Source of the DNA: Ampelomyces quisqualis
Taxonomy: Eukaryota; Ascomycota; Dothideomycetes; Pleosporales; Phaeosphaeriaceae
Length of the DNA stretch: 64,000 bases
Direction of reading: 5' to 3'
Assembly: GCA_018398575.1 (NCBI GenBank)
Contig: JAGTXZ010000019.1
Coordinates: 2,046,001-2,110,000 of the forward strand
Every line of letters begins with the position of its first letter. Positions within the stretch are counted from its first letter, which is position 1. Below the pieces are notes generated by a model. It was not told the DNA's origin and did no database searches. It saw only the letters and a list, made by a program, of their open reading frames with translations. A program made the translations under genes and the position numbers. Below are positions 11,481 to 21,900 of the stretch, piece by piece.

Positions 11481-12348
11481 ATGACGCTCTACTACAGTCT
11501 GGTAAGTACGACTCCTTTTCATTCATCGGATTACGGGCAGCGACGATAGAGACGACACTCAATGGCAGACCCGCCATGTCGTGCTCGCGTGCCCTTCTGT
11601 ATCCGCACAGTCAAACCCGCAATGTGGCCTCCATGCTTACTCTTATTTTGTTTCCAGGTCTTCCTCCTGCTGGTGACGGAGATGCTACTCTTCCTCGCCC
11701 TCATCGTCCCACTGCCGTTCACATGGCGTCGCAAGCTCTTCACCTTCATCGCCGAGAGCCCGATAATAGCCAAGTTACAATATGGCATGAAGGTATGACA
11801 CCCAGCACAGCTGGACCTGGACGCATCTGACATACCCCTAGATTACATTCATCTTCATTCTTATCCTGTTCGTTGACAGTGTCAACCGCGTGTACCGCGT
11901 ACAGGTTGAGCTCTCCGGCATGGGCAACCAGCAGGGCGGCGGGTGAGCGGAGATGACAAAATGAACCCGTCACATTGTGCTGATTTCATGTAGCAGCTCT
12001 AGCCTCGGCGGTATCGAGCGCATGGAGGTCCAGGCTCGCAAGTTCTACTCGCAGCGCAACATGTACCTCTGCGGCTTCACTCTGTTCCTGTCCCTCATCC
12101 TCAACCGCACCTACGTCATGATCCTCGATGTCCTCCGCCTTGAGGAGGAGGTCAAGACTCTCAAGGGCGACCCAGCGGTCAAGGGTGGAAAGTCTCTCAA
12201 GAACGTTGATGGCTCTGGCGAGGTCGGTGCTCTCAAGGAGGAGCTTGCCCGCAAGGACCGTGATATGGAGAACCTGAAGAAGCAGGTTGAGAACATGCAG
12301 AGCGAGTACAACCGCATGGGCGACCAAGTCAGCGGCAGTGGTCAGTAG
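11481..12348 (+). CDS. BAP31/Yet family ER membrane protein, four exons
   Basis: This is an endoplasmic reticulum protein of the B-cell receptor-associated protein 31 family (yeast Yet1/Yet3), involved in sorting and quality control of membrane proteins. Exons are 11481-11501, 11658-11792, 11842-11942 and 11994-12348, giving 203 residues. The N-terminal half has three membrane segments: VFLLLVTEMLLFLALIVPLP, ITFIFILILFVDSVNRVY and YLCGFTLFLSLILNRTYVMI. The C-terminal half is a charged coiled coil (LRLEEEVKTLK, then ELARKDRDMENLKKQVENMQ). The first exon is only 21 nt (MTLYYSL). The last acceptor is a TAGCAG tandem, so two proteins differing by one serine are possible. No KKxx retrieval signal is present at the SGSGQ terminus. 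Confidence 0.93.
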
Positions 12349-12845
12349 AGGTGACGCCTACGATCCCGAGCTGGCGATGCAACGGCTCTAGGCTATGCTG
12401 TCGACGGCATTCGGGTCGATGATAAGATAAGAGGTGGGAAGAGAGCAGAGTGTATTGATAACTCCTCTTGTGGCAGTTTCTGAGGCCATAAATCTTGAGT
12501 GGAGAAAAGAGCGCGCGGTGTTGCACAACATGATGTGACATGCAGCGTTGTACGGAGTATACACGAATGGTATTATTTTGACAAAGCAGACGAATTGATG
12601 TCCTACCATACAACTCAATGACCTTGCCTACTAACAAGAACAGGTTAGCCAAGCATCCGTATTTGTCGGCGGGATGCAAGGTAGATCGCACAGGTAATCA
12701 GATCGGCGACCAAGCTTGACTGCACGTCACGTCACATACGAAATGTACTAGTTCTCACCGTGCCATGAATAGCAGAGCCTAAGGCTACATATCACGTCCC
12801 TCCTCTCATCGTTGCCGAAGTGCGCAAAGAGACGCGAGTCCCGAG
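12349..12845. other. Intergenic region of about 500 bp
   Basis: This contains the 3' flank of the BAP31-type gene and the upstream region of the amidase. I see no gene. One GTACGGAGTATAC motif lies near 12550, and a TGCACGTCACGTCAC cluster near 12720 sits about 120 bp upstream of the amidase start. Confidence 0.6.
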
Positions 12846-14722
12846 ATGTCGCATGGTGACCGCAATGCTCGCTTCTACAACTACCCCATCGCCAAAGCTC
12901 TCGAGCAACCATTCCAACCACCTCCGCCGCCCAAAAATCCCGTGATCAAGGGCACTGCTCTACACTACCTCAGCAATCTGTAGGTGTACTACCGGGCTCA
13001 TATGCGCAATACTAACAGCCACAGTGTCGCAGCGGTACCTTTCGTGCAGTACCTCCTATGGAGCAACGCGGGCTTTGGCTCGCTGCGAAGCTGCAAGGCG
13101 CTCGAGGACCTGGACCCACGACTTGATCCGACCGTCGTACCAATCGTGCAGCCGGGCGACAACACTCCCAGTGGCTACACGAATGTCACGAGCCTACCGC
13201 GCGTGCCTCCAAAGGATGGCCAGCCCCGCTTCCACACGATCCAGGACATCCACGACGCGTACAAGAGCGGTGCGCTCACGCCCAGCGACGTCGTAGAGTC
13301 TCTGTTGCCCCTTGTCTGTCGAGACGTTGCGCAGCGCGGCCCGCATTCGACCGCCTTCACTGAAAGCAAGACCGAGTTGGTCAGACAAGCTGCCGAGGCA
13401 TCGACCAAGCGGTGGAAGGCCGGCAAGCCGCTGGGCATACTCGATGGCATTCCGTTCGCTGTCAAGGATGATTTGGACGTCAAGGGCTACAAGAGGCATA
13501 TCGGCACAGCGCACGACTACACACAAGGCAAGGAGGTGACGACGAGCTGGTGTGTGAAGAAGGTCGAGGACGAGGGCGCTGTTCTCATCGGAAAGCTGAA
13601 CATGCATGAGCTGGGATCTGGTGAGTCCCGAGAGTCTGCAGATGGATCCGAAGCGCACCACAACTGACAGCGGCAGACACAACGAACAACAACCCCATCT
13701 GGGGCACTCCGCTGAACCCATACAACAACTCTTACTACACTGGGGGCTCATCAGGAGGCGCCGCGTCTGCCGTAGGACACGGTATCGTCCCCTTCGCCAT
13801 TGGCTCAGACGGCGGAGGCTCAATTCGCATACCCAGCAATTACTGCGGGCTCTATGGTCTCAAACCCTCGCACGGTCGTGTGTCGACGGCACCTTTACCT
13901 GGCGGCGTGGAGTCTGTCGTGGTCCGCGGCCCGCTCGCGACAAGCATGGCGGACCTCGAAGTCTCCTATCGTGTCCTCGCGCAACCAGATCCATCTTGCT
14001 TCCCTTCGTCGCATTTCAGCCCACCAAGACCGCATACTGGGCCACGCAACAAAGTGCTCGGCATCTACAAGCCGTGGTTCGATCGTGCCGACCCGCCTGT
14101 GCAAGAAGCGTGCCACTCGGCGCTACAATACTTTCAGTCCGAGCTGGGCTATGAGGTCGTGGATGTCAGCATTCCGCTTATGCAACAAGGAGCGCTTGCG
14201 CACGCAATGACCATTCTGTCCGAAGGTGTTGATTTGAGCCACTCGATATGGAACCTTACCCCCCCGAATCGTATCCTTCTGAGTGTTGCGAAGCGGACGC
14301 CCGCCGTGGATTACCTACTCGCTCAGCGTGTTCGAAACGGCATCATGCAACATCTTGCCCATTTGTTCCAAAAGCACCCTGGTCTTGTCATAGTCACGCC
14401 TACAACTCCAAACGCAGGCTGGCAGATTGATGATGCGGATCACGCCTGTGGCATGTCTAATGCAAACATGACGCTGAGGAGCATGGAGTACGTCTGGCTC
14501 GCCAATTTCACCGGCATACCTTGCATTCAGTTTCCTGTGGGCTATGTAAACGGCGTCAAAGGCAAAGGCAAGATCCCAATCGGACTGAGCGGGAACGGCG
14601 AATGGGGTAGCGAAGATGCACTTATCGAATTTGGCTACGATGGTGAGAAATGGCTGCGTGAAGGCTACGAGGGTGGTAAACTGAGACCAGATGGCTGGGT
14701 CGACGTACTGAATCTTGGGTGA
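12846..14722 (+). CDS. Amidase-signature family hydrolase, three exons
   Basis: This is a Ser-Ser-Lys amidohydrolase. The substrate is not predictable from sequence; fungal relatives act on varied amides. Exons are 12846-12979, 13025-13620 and 13677-14722, with the second intron in the order GTGAGT..CAG, giving 591 residues. The catalytic lysine is K192 in PFAVKDD, the cis-serine is S268 in TGGSSGG, and the nucleophile is S292 in GSDGGGSIRIP. These spacings match the family, for example 24 residues between the two serines. The block following, NYCGLYGLKPSHGRVS, completes the signature. There is no signal peptide (start MSHGDRNARFYNYP), so a cytosolic enzyme is likely. All catalytic residues are intact. 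Confidence 0.92.
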
Positions 14723-15014
14723 GCCTGTAAAGCCTCATATAAAATTTCATAATCCACTGTTCCATAACATGGTACCGTGGTAGGTTCAAACCCTTTTCCC
14801 CTCTCAACCACAACTTCCACAGCACATTGAATCACTTCAGGTGCGCGCATCAGATCAACAATAGATATATGGAACCAAAGCCTAGTTGATCTCAACAATT
14901 CTGAATTCTCTTTAAAAGTTGAGCCTATCTGCTCTCTTTGAATTTTGTCTTCATCATTTCAGACACACTCTCACTATTACCACACACATACCATTACTAC
15001 ACATTCATATCAAA

Positions 15015-15566
15015 ATGCCTTGCCAACGCACTATCCCAGCCCCTGACGAGGCCTTCCGCACACAGCTTCTAAAAACCCACACCACACCCCTAAAGCCTAC
15101 CAACAAGACCAACGTCGACGCGTGCGCAATCTGTCTTGAATCCCAAGACTGCAAAAGTAAGCTAACACCCTACTTCCCTTCCCTTCCCTCTTCTCCTCTC
15201 CCTTCCCCTCTTTACTTCCCTGTCTACAACATACTAATCCTATCCCTAGCCCTCCCATCCATCACCATCTTAGCCTGCAGCCACACCTTCCACCACACCT
15301 GCATTTACGAATGGACAGCGCAGAAGTCCACGTGTCCGTACTGCAGGCAGGAAATGTTTGCGGAAAAGGAAATTGTTATTCCGTTTCTTGGTGGGGATTT
15401 TAGGATCAGTAGGGAGTTGTATGAGGAGTGGAGGGCGGGTGAGGGGGGGAGGGAGGAGACGGCTGGGTTTGTGGTTAGGTTTGTGGAGAGGGAGGGGCTG
15501 TTGGGGGAGCGTGTGGTGGAGGAGGAAGAAGAAGAGTGGCCTGTAGAGGAAGAGGGGGGGAGGTAG
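15015..15566 (+). CDS. Small RING-H2 finger protein, probable E3 ubiquitin ligase, two exons
   Basis: This is a 152-residue protein with a single RING-H2 domain that probably recruits an E2 ubiquitin-conjugating enzyme. Exons are 15015-15156 and 15250-15566, separated by a pyrimidine-rich 93-nt intron (GTAAGC..TAG). Zinc ligands in the spliced protein are C37, C40, C57, H59, H62, C65, C76 and C79 (DACAICLES, ACSHTFHHTC, CPYC). The C-terminus is strongly acidic (a run of glutamates followed by WPVEEEGGR). There is no membrane segment. The intron length is a multiple of three and carries no stop, so unspliced RNA would still encode a full-length protein with 31 extra residues between the first and second ligand pairs. 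Substrates are unknown. Confidence 0.8.
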   Translation: MPCQRTIPAPDEAFRTQLLKTHTTPLKPTNKTNVDACAICLESQDCKSKLTPYFPSLPSSPLPSPLYFPVYNILILSLALPSITILACSHTFHHTCIYEWTAQKSTCPYCRQEMFAEKEIVIPFLGGDFRISRELYEEWRAGEGGREETAGFVVRFVEREGLLGERVVEEEEEEWPVEEEGGR

Positions 15567-16151
15567 AATAAGGGGTTTTGGTAATTAGTTTCGTCTCTCC
15601 CCGGTGGTGTTATGGCGTTAGGGTTTGTCTTTTAGACTACATTACGATGTCTAATGTTGCTGCCTGCAATTGTTTGTGTAGCCATTAGCCTTTGACATGT
15701 ATTATCCTCTAGATCACATCATAATCTGCACTATTGTCGCCTGTGAATGTGTGCGCCGTCAGCACTCGTAATCGCTAGTACACATGCTGCTAGGTAGGGC
15801 ATCATGATCCTTGCACCTCGAAATAGGGGTATGCCATGTATATTGACTACGCATCCACTCGTGCAACATGTACACGTATATAAGCCCTAAAGAATACAAT
15901 GATCGGTTTCTTGTTGCTACATATGTCGCAAGGTGTGGCATACGAGTGCGACCTTATACAGGAGCATAAAGAAGGAATATAGCGTTTTTGGTGTACGGAA
16001 GGATTGGATCAGCATAGACGGGAGACTTCAATGAGCCTTTTAAGGAAATTTTGCTCTTCGATTGCTTTTCATTGTCATATTATAGCACGGTGGCCGGACG
16101 TGCCAGGTTGAAGTTAAAGACGCGGCCCTTGCTCTCGTAACGTTCTTCGCA
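15567..16151. other. Intergenic region, start of accessory patch
   Basis: I see no gene here. The sequence becomes somewhat AT-richer from the 3' flank of the RING gene towards the AA9 relic. Confidence 0.5.
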
Positions 16152-17105
16152 ATGCGCTCCTTCCCTCTCATCGCCTGCCATGATACAGTAGCATTTGAGC
16201 ACTCACACGTAGACGAGCTCTGGACTTCCAATCCATCGGTACATTATCAGGGCTGGTACGCACCAATCTCTCAAATCTATCTGCGAACATCACACACTCA
16301 TCCCGCGCATCAGGAACCCAAATGTCTACGACACCATCGCGTACCCCGACACTACTCCAGGCTGGGTCAACTTACTCACCTCGTGTCTCTTCCCTTGTCT
16401 AACGCAAGACAGTATACTGCCGGCCAAGGCGGCCGTCCTCTCTACCCCAGCAACCTAAATACGTACGACATAATCTGCAACAATGCGTCCTCTCCCGGAA
16501 ATATTAGCGCCCCAATCGCAGCTGGCGAATCCGTCCGCGTAAAATAGTGGCAGCCCGGACCATGGCCATCGAACCACAAGGGACCTGTAATCGACTACAT
16601 TGCTCCATGCAACGGCCCCTGCAGTGACGTAGACGCAACAGCGCTCAGGTTTGTCAAGATAGCGGAACTGGGGTCACGGGTGGATTGACAATCGTATGGA
16701 AGAAGGGTACTGGGCGGCAGATAAGCTGTTGGAGGATGACAGTAGTTGGAACATTAGTATTCCGACAGAACTGAAGGCGGGAGAGTATGTAATCAGGACG
16801 GAGATAATCGTGCGTTGAGGCGTGAAAGACAAGAAACGATATTGAGACTGACAAACTGCTAGGTACTTCATCAAGCTCATCTTGCAGAGGGCAACGGGAC
16901 GTACTCGCCTATTGGTGCAGAGTTTTATCCGCAGTGTATCAATCTGAAGGTGACGGGAAACGGCACAAAGGTGGTTCTGGGTGGACTTGATGCGAGGACA
17001 CTTTATAGAGGTGCAGAGCCTGTTGTGGCGTACAGGACGCTGTATAAGAGCCAGGGGCATACAGACTATGCTATCCCAGGGCCACCGCTCTGGTCGGGTC
17101 TGTGA
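16152..17105 (+). pseudogene. AA9 (GH61) lytic polysaccharide monooxygenase pseudogene
   Basis: Conserved AA9 blocks, resembling Trichoderma Cel61A, are readable in order: HSHVDELW near the N-terminus, YDIICNNASSPGN, WQPGPWPSNHKGPVIDYI, APCNGPCSDVDATALRFVKI, WAADKLLEDDSSWNISIP, GEYVIRTEII, then after an intron (about 16787-16862) VLHQAHLAEGNGTYSPIGAE, FYPQCINLKVTG and the C-terminus YAIPGPPLWSGL. Two lesions interrupt it: an in-frame TAG at about 16545-16547 between ESVRVK and WQPGPWP, and a +1 frame change near 16660-16670 after FVKIAE. The leader MRSFPLIACHDTVAFE is poorly hydrophobic, and the residue before the expected N-terminal copper-binding histidine is Glu rather than the usual Ala. 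Introns near 16250 and 16400 are needed and are uncertain. Intact copies act extracellularly on cellulose. Confidence 0.8.
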
Positions 17106-17547
17106 GCCTTGTTTGATTACATGGTGGCTCACAATGCCTCTCGCAAAGCTTGGCAGATCCTGGAGCATACGACTGGAAGCGTGTCCCACGTGGTGGATAA
17201 ACAACATGCAGGGAAAAAACTTGCATAATGAATGTGTACTACTTTGCACCCACTGCAATCTCAGATCTCCGAGTTATTTTTTATCACCGCAACTCTCTAA
17301 TTACTATTATCTTTAACTTTAATCTCACCTCTGACTTGTTTGCTCGCGCATTCAAGGTACTTCTTAATCTATATAAAGATAGATCAGCAGTAGTAAAGAG
17401 CTGAAGAGATATCAGAAAGTGCAGTAGAGTTGAATACAAAGGTGCGAGTGCTATTGGGCCTAGGTTAAGGCGTTATCAAATCCCAAAGTAGGTTCCTCTA
17501 TAATGACCAACCTGGAGGTCACGCACCAGTATTATGAGATAAAGGGA

Positions 17548-17710
17548 ACTTGAAGGATACATTAGAGAATAAGCCTGATGGTGCTTGGAGAGAAGAAACC
17601 TGGGAAATATAAAGAGAGAAGGAACCTAGAGGATACATGCAGAGAAGAAGCCTAGGGAATACATTAGGCAAAAGAACCTTAATGGTAAGTAGGAGGAAGA
17701 AGAATGCTAG
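17548..17710 (+). repeat. Degenerate purine-rich minisatellite, about six units of 25-28 nt
   Basis: Successive units share the pattern (A)CCT-R-rich-GGATACAT-AGAGAAGAA. Clear members begin near 17598 (CCTGGGAAATATAAAGAGAG), 17625 (CCTAGAGGATACATGCAGAG) and 17651 (CCTAGGGAATACATTAGGC). The copies have diverged and spacing varies slightly. The array begins about 50 bp downstream, in minus-strand terms, of the STAND stump and may be what truncated it. Confidence 0.65.
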
Positions 17711-17761
17711 TGAATAAGAAGAGGAAAGAAAGTTTTTTTATTAATTATATTCAAAGGTTTC

Positions 17762-17923
17762 TTACAGGATGCTACAGGTATTACTGATGTCGTGCGCAAT
17801 ACTCTCGACCCTATCGATTGCAGTGTTTACTGTTTCTGTAAGAGCAAAAAGCGATATAGACACCTGTACTCCTGCAGCTGCTATGCTAACAACAAACGCT
17901 GCGATGCTTAACGTATGTGCCAT
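17762..17923 (-). pseudogene. Truncated fungal STAND/NLR N-terminal (Helo-like) domain
   Basis: The 53-residue reading starts MAHTLSIAAFVVSIAAAGVQ and continues with SISLFALTETVNTAIDRVES and IAHDISNTCSIL. This is the pattern of the N-terminal helical domain shared by many fungal STAND/NLR-like proteins and related fungal N-terminal domains (MADPLSIAAS... followed by GVQ.S..L and a DVS..S.VL end). The usual domain is about 200 residues and precedes a NACHT or NB-ARC module. Here the frame stops after SIL at a GTAAGA donor-like site, and only AT-rich and minisatellite DNA follows, with no matching second exon in range. I read it as a relic; a first exon with a distant second exon is possible but unlikely. 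Confidence 0.6.
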
Positions 17924-18906
17924 TTGAAAAAGCAAAACTAGGCAATGCAAAACGTTAGACGTCGGATGTTGTACTTTGCGGGCCCTCTGAGAGCGCGAGA
18001 GTTATAGGAGTGTGGTAGGCAGTGTAACGACCCGACTAGTCCTAATCAAGTTAGGTCTACCGTTGATGGGGAAGTAAGACCAAATGTTAGCATTCATTGG
18101 CACAAATACCTCCCAGCCGTATTAGAACATCAAAATAATAGGTCAGGCGTAGACACAGCAGGCTACGAATTGATTCGAGGGGTTGTTGAGGTGATGGACA
18201 CACGCGAACAGATGGCTGCAGGGGCTTTTTGACTCATACTTAGCGTGACAGGAAGCTGAGGTGATCACTACTGGTTCGCATGGCATTGCAGCGCCGCGTG
18301 GCGCAGCACTGCAAGTCTTTGGATTAACCTTTCTGAGAAATCTAGGCATCTTGGGCTGAAAAAGGGCGCTACCCCCAAATAGCAGTTCGTAAACAGTTTA
18401 TTACGTATCTTTCTTACCTGTCTGGGCAGCCCATGCTTCGTCGCTGTTCATAACCATCACAGCAATCTCCTTACCTCTACCTGACACCACTCAAGGAGAA
18501 GTTGCTCATGCTGGAAGCGCGTTGATGCGAAAGTGACAGACTTTTCGAACGCGCCGTGGTCGGGAGGTGAGAAGGTCTCTGCAGTCCCACGTTTCGCCAA
18601 GACTAAAAAATTACAGGGATCGCAGTCAGCGAGTAACTAAACCCTCGCTACTCCGTAATGTTCTCACCGATAGAGGGATCCGCAACCGCATTCGACTGCG
18701 CCGGCGCCCTTCCCATGGCTGAAGGGCGACTCGACTTGTGACTCTAACTCGGCGGAATAAGCGTCCGTCTTCTAAAGAGTCTACGCCGCGGCCTCAGGCT
18801 CGTGTATCATCATTTTCACTCATCTTCCAGAGGTTTTAGTCGCGCGCCTCTCGCTACTACGGTCTGCCTCCCGCCCTTGACATAATTTCGCGACCATCAA
18901 CGAGCA

Positions 18907-21900
18907 ATGGCTTCGCAGGGCGCTGATTTCAATTTTGATCTGACCATGGATTTCACCACTGTATTCTCTTCGAAGAAGCCAACCGAAGGTGAAACTTCGA
19001 GCAGCTTCTTCTTTGATGATGAAGGCGTCGACACGACCACATCTGTAATGGATCCGATCATGTTCTCCCAGACCTTCGATATGCAACAAAGTCTCGTGCG
19101 TATCATGAGTCCTCTAGAATAAGACTCTTTGCTAACAGCTCCACAGTCCTTGGATGACACCTCGGGGAGCACCTCAGTGTGGGAGAGCCACCTCACTCCA
19201 GAGATGCAAAATACACTGAATACCTTCCCGCCTACCCCAACACATTTGTTCGATTCAATGTACCACCAACCGCAATATGTTTCTACTATGGGTAAGCGGT
19301 CGTTACAGCTTGACTCGCAAGACTTCCCTCAACCTAAGCGTCAGGAGATCATGAGCGATTTCACACTATTCTCACCAATGCCCTCAACTATGACTTCAAG
19401 CTGGTCTCTTGATGCGCAGTTGACGCCGGCTACAGGGCCAGTAAAATTAGGTATTTCCGATGAGGCTTCTGATATGTGCGCAATGTGGTTCAATAAATAC
19501 GCCATCTTGCCCAGCGACCGACACATTAACTCACTGAGTCAGCTCACAGGCGAGCCTGTGGACGCCATTCGACACTGGTTCGGACGACTCATGAAGCAAG
19601 GCATGAGCACTGATCAAGGGGACTCGGCCTACAAATCACAAACTTCCCTCTCTCTTGCAGACCAGTTTTGGGTGCCACAACTACCCCTCGACGATACGAC
19701 CCAGGATTCGATCACAACTCCGGAGCTTCCATGCGATCACGAAACAACTATAGTGACTCAATCCGCCAATGCTCTGCGAGGTGGAAAGAAGTCGCGTTGT
19801 GCTCCCACGGACGACATATCACTACTTACCCGGGATTCCAGCAAGATCTACCAGTGTACACGCAAGTGCGGTAAGCGGTACGGACGGAAGTGTGACTGGA
19901 AGAGAAACGAGGAGGAGGGCTACCCTTGCAAGTCGTGGGTGTGCAGCCTGTGCACGACTGCGGGCGTCGAGAACGTAAAACCTTGTTTCCGGAAGTACCA
20001 TTTCGCGCAGCATTTCCGCAATATACATCCAGGCGTAAGCTGTGACGAATACGAGGAGGCCAGTGTCGTATGTTCAGAGACAGAGTTTCCCCGGAAGTGC
20101 GGCTTCTGCAAGCATCGCTTCGCATCCAGACAGGAGCGCATCGATCATATCGCCGAGCATTTCAAGCAGGGAAAATGCATGCTTGACTGGAACGATAGCG
20201 ACGACAGCGACAATTCCGATAATAACGATACCGACGATGATGACCGACCAAGCGACGACGACTCCGATAACAGCAGGCCTGCTTACCAACCACCGCCGCG
20301 CCATCCTAGGGGTGGCTCCAACTCGAAATACAACGGCGGCTACAACGGTAGTGGCAACGACGACGGCGGAGCTCAAGGCGGCTACTTCCAGTTCCAGCTT
20401 TCACAACTCAGTGAAAGCGAGGCTGGAAGCCAGTGCTATTACGCACAACAACACACGAAGCCAACAAACGTTCTGCAAGGACTCCAACAACGCCCACTCT
20501 GCTCTTCGGAACCACCAAGTCGATCAAGTGAAGCCCGGAGCTCAAGCGGATCATCGTCAATTATCGGCAAGCTTGATACGCCAACGCGAGACCACGAGTC
20601 TGCTCTGGCCAGAGATGCTCTCTCCAGGCCCCTAACTCAGCAATGCCGGACGGACACGGACATCGCACTCGACCAGCAGAAGTTTTCACAAGAACATCTA
20701 CCTCTGGAGACAGCAACGTCAGATACTGGCTTAGACTGGCTGGAGGTTCTACAGAGGTCAAGACATCGCACTCCACTGGGCAAAGCCACGACTCCCATAT
20801 CCACCAAGAAATGTAAGAGCACTCAAGCAACAATAAATTGTACCCCCAAGGTGTGGGAAGTTGCCAGGACGACGTCAGCTGCTCCCAAGTTTTTTAGTGG
20901 AGCCCAGACGAATAGACTGAAAACGGCGCTCGTGGACGGCGAACCTGGATCTGGAAAGACACCAGTCCCGAAGACCTTGGCAACAGATCACAAGGTCATT
21001 CAGTCTCCATTTGTCGCACCAGTCGACTCAAAGGTAGCCTCGCGTATTGAAATTGCAACCTTTAAGCAAACATTGACAATCCAACAGATTCTACAGACCA
21101 TATCATCGAACTCGCAATCTTTCGTCAGCGTTCGCTTCTTGGGATCAGGTGGCTTTAGTACTGTCGACGAAGTCGTACATCGTGGAACAAATCTTCGACT
21201 GGGTCGAAAGACACTGAAGAATCGCGGACCAACAGCAATAAGAGACTTGTTAGAGGAAGTGAGCGTGCTGCAGAAGCTTCGCCACCCTCACGTCATTCGC
21301 TTTCTCGGAGCCTACTCACAGGGCGACAAGATGTCCATACTCCTCTCGCCAATCGCGGACACAACGCTTTCACTATGGCTCGACCGCTTCTCAACCGATA
21401 AGCCAGACAATTTCAGCCAGATTGTGGCCAAGATGTTCGGCTGCCTAGCCTCTTCTGTGAGATATCTCCATGAACAGCGACCAGTCGTCAAACATCTGGA
21501 CATAAAGCCTCAGAACGTGCTCATAGTCGAAGGAGACGGAGAATTCCCACATATCGTCCTATGCGACTTCGGTGTCAGCACCTCGGATGACCAATCTGGT
21601 CAGACACAACCGCTGACCCGTCAATACGTAGCTCCCGAGGTGTTTGCTCGCTCCACTCGAACTGAGGCCGCAGACATCTGGAGTCTGGGTTGTGTGTTCG
21701 CAGAGATGGCTTCAGTAGCATACGGTCAAGACAACTCGAAGTGGCTCAAGCTACGCAAAGAGTTCAGCGGACGAACGGGCAAGTACTACTGGCAGGACGT
21801 GTCTGGTCTACAGGACAGGCTCACCGTACTTCTCGAGGATGCCTTGAGTGCTACAGAGAAGACGGTAGTATGCACGCTGAAAGCGATGCTCCGTCCTGTA

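Larger units (their letters stand above)
17106..18906. other. AT-rich, gene-poor stretch with decayed elements
   Basis: This 1.8-kb stretch between the AA9 relic and the HET fusion gene is AT-rich, especially 17270-17420 and 17730-17760. It contains a degenerate minisatellite and a broken STAND N-terminal domain, listed separately. I found no long terminal repeats, terminal inverted repeats or transposase reading frames. One TACTCCGTA motif lies at about 18649. Confidence 0.5.

Noticed and set aside
14780..14815. GGTTCAAACCC as a tRNA T-arm
   Set aside because: No pairing stem around the loop, no acceptor, D or anticodon arm on either strand.
17106..18906. Retrotransposon or MITE in the AT-rich stretch
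   Set aside because: I looked for long terminal repeats, terminal inverted repeats, target-site duplications and transposase-like frames and found none I could support.
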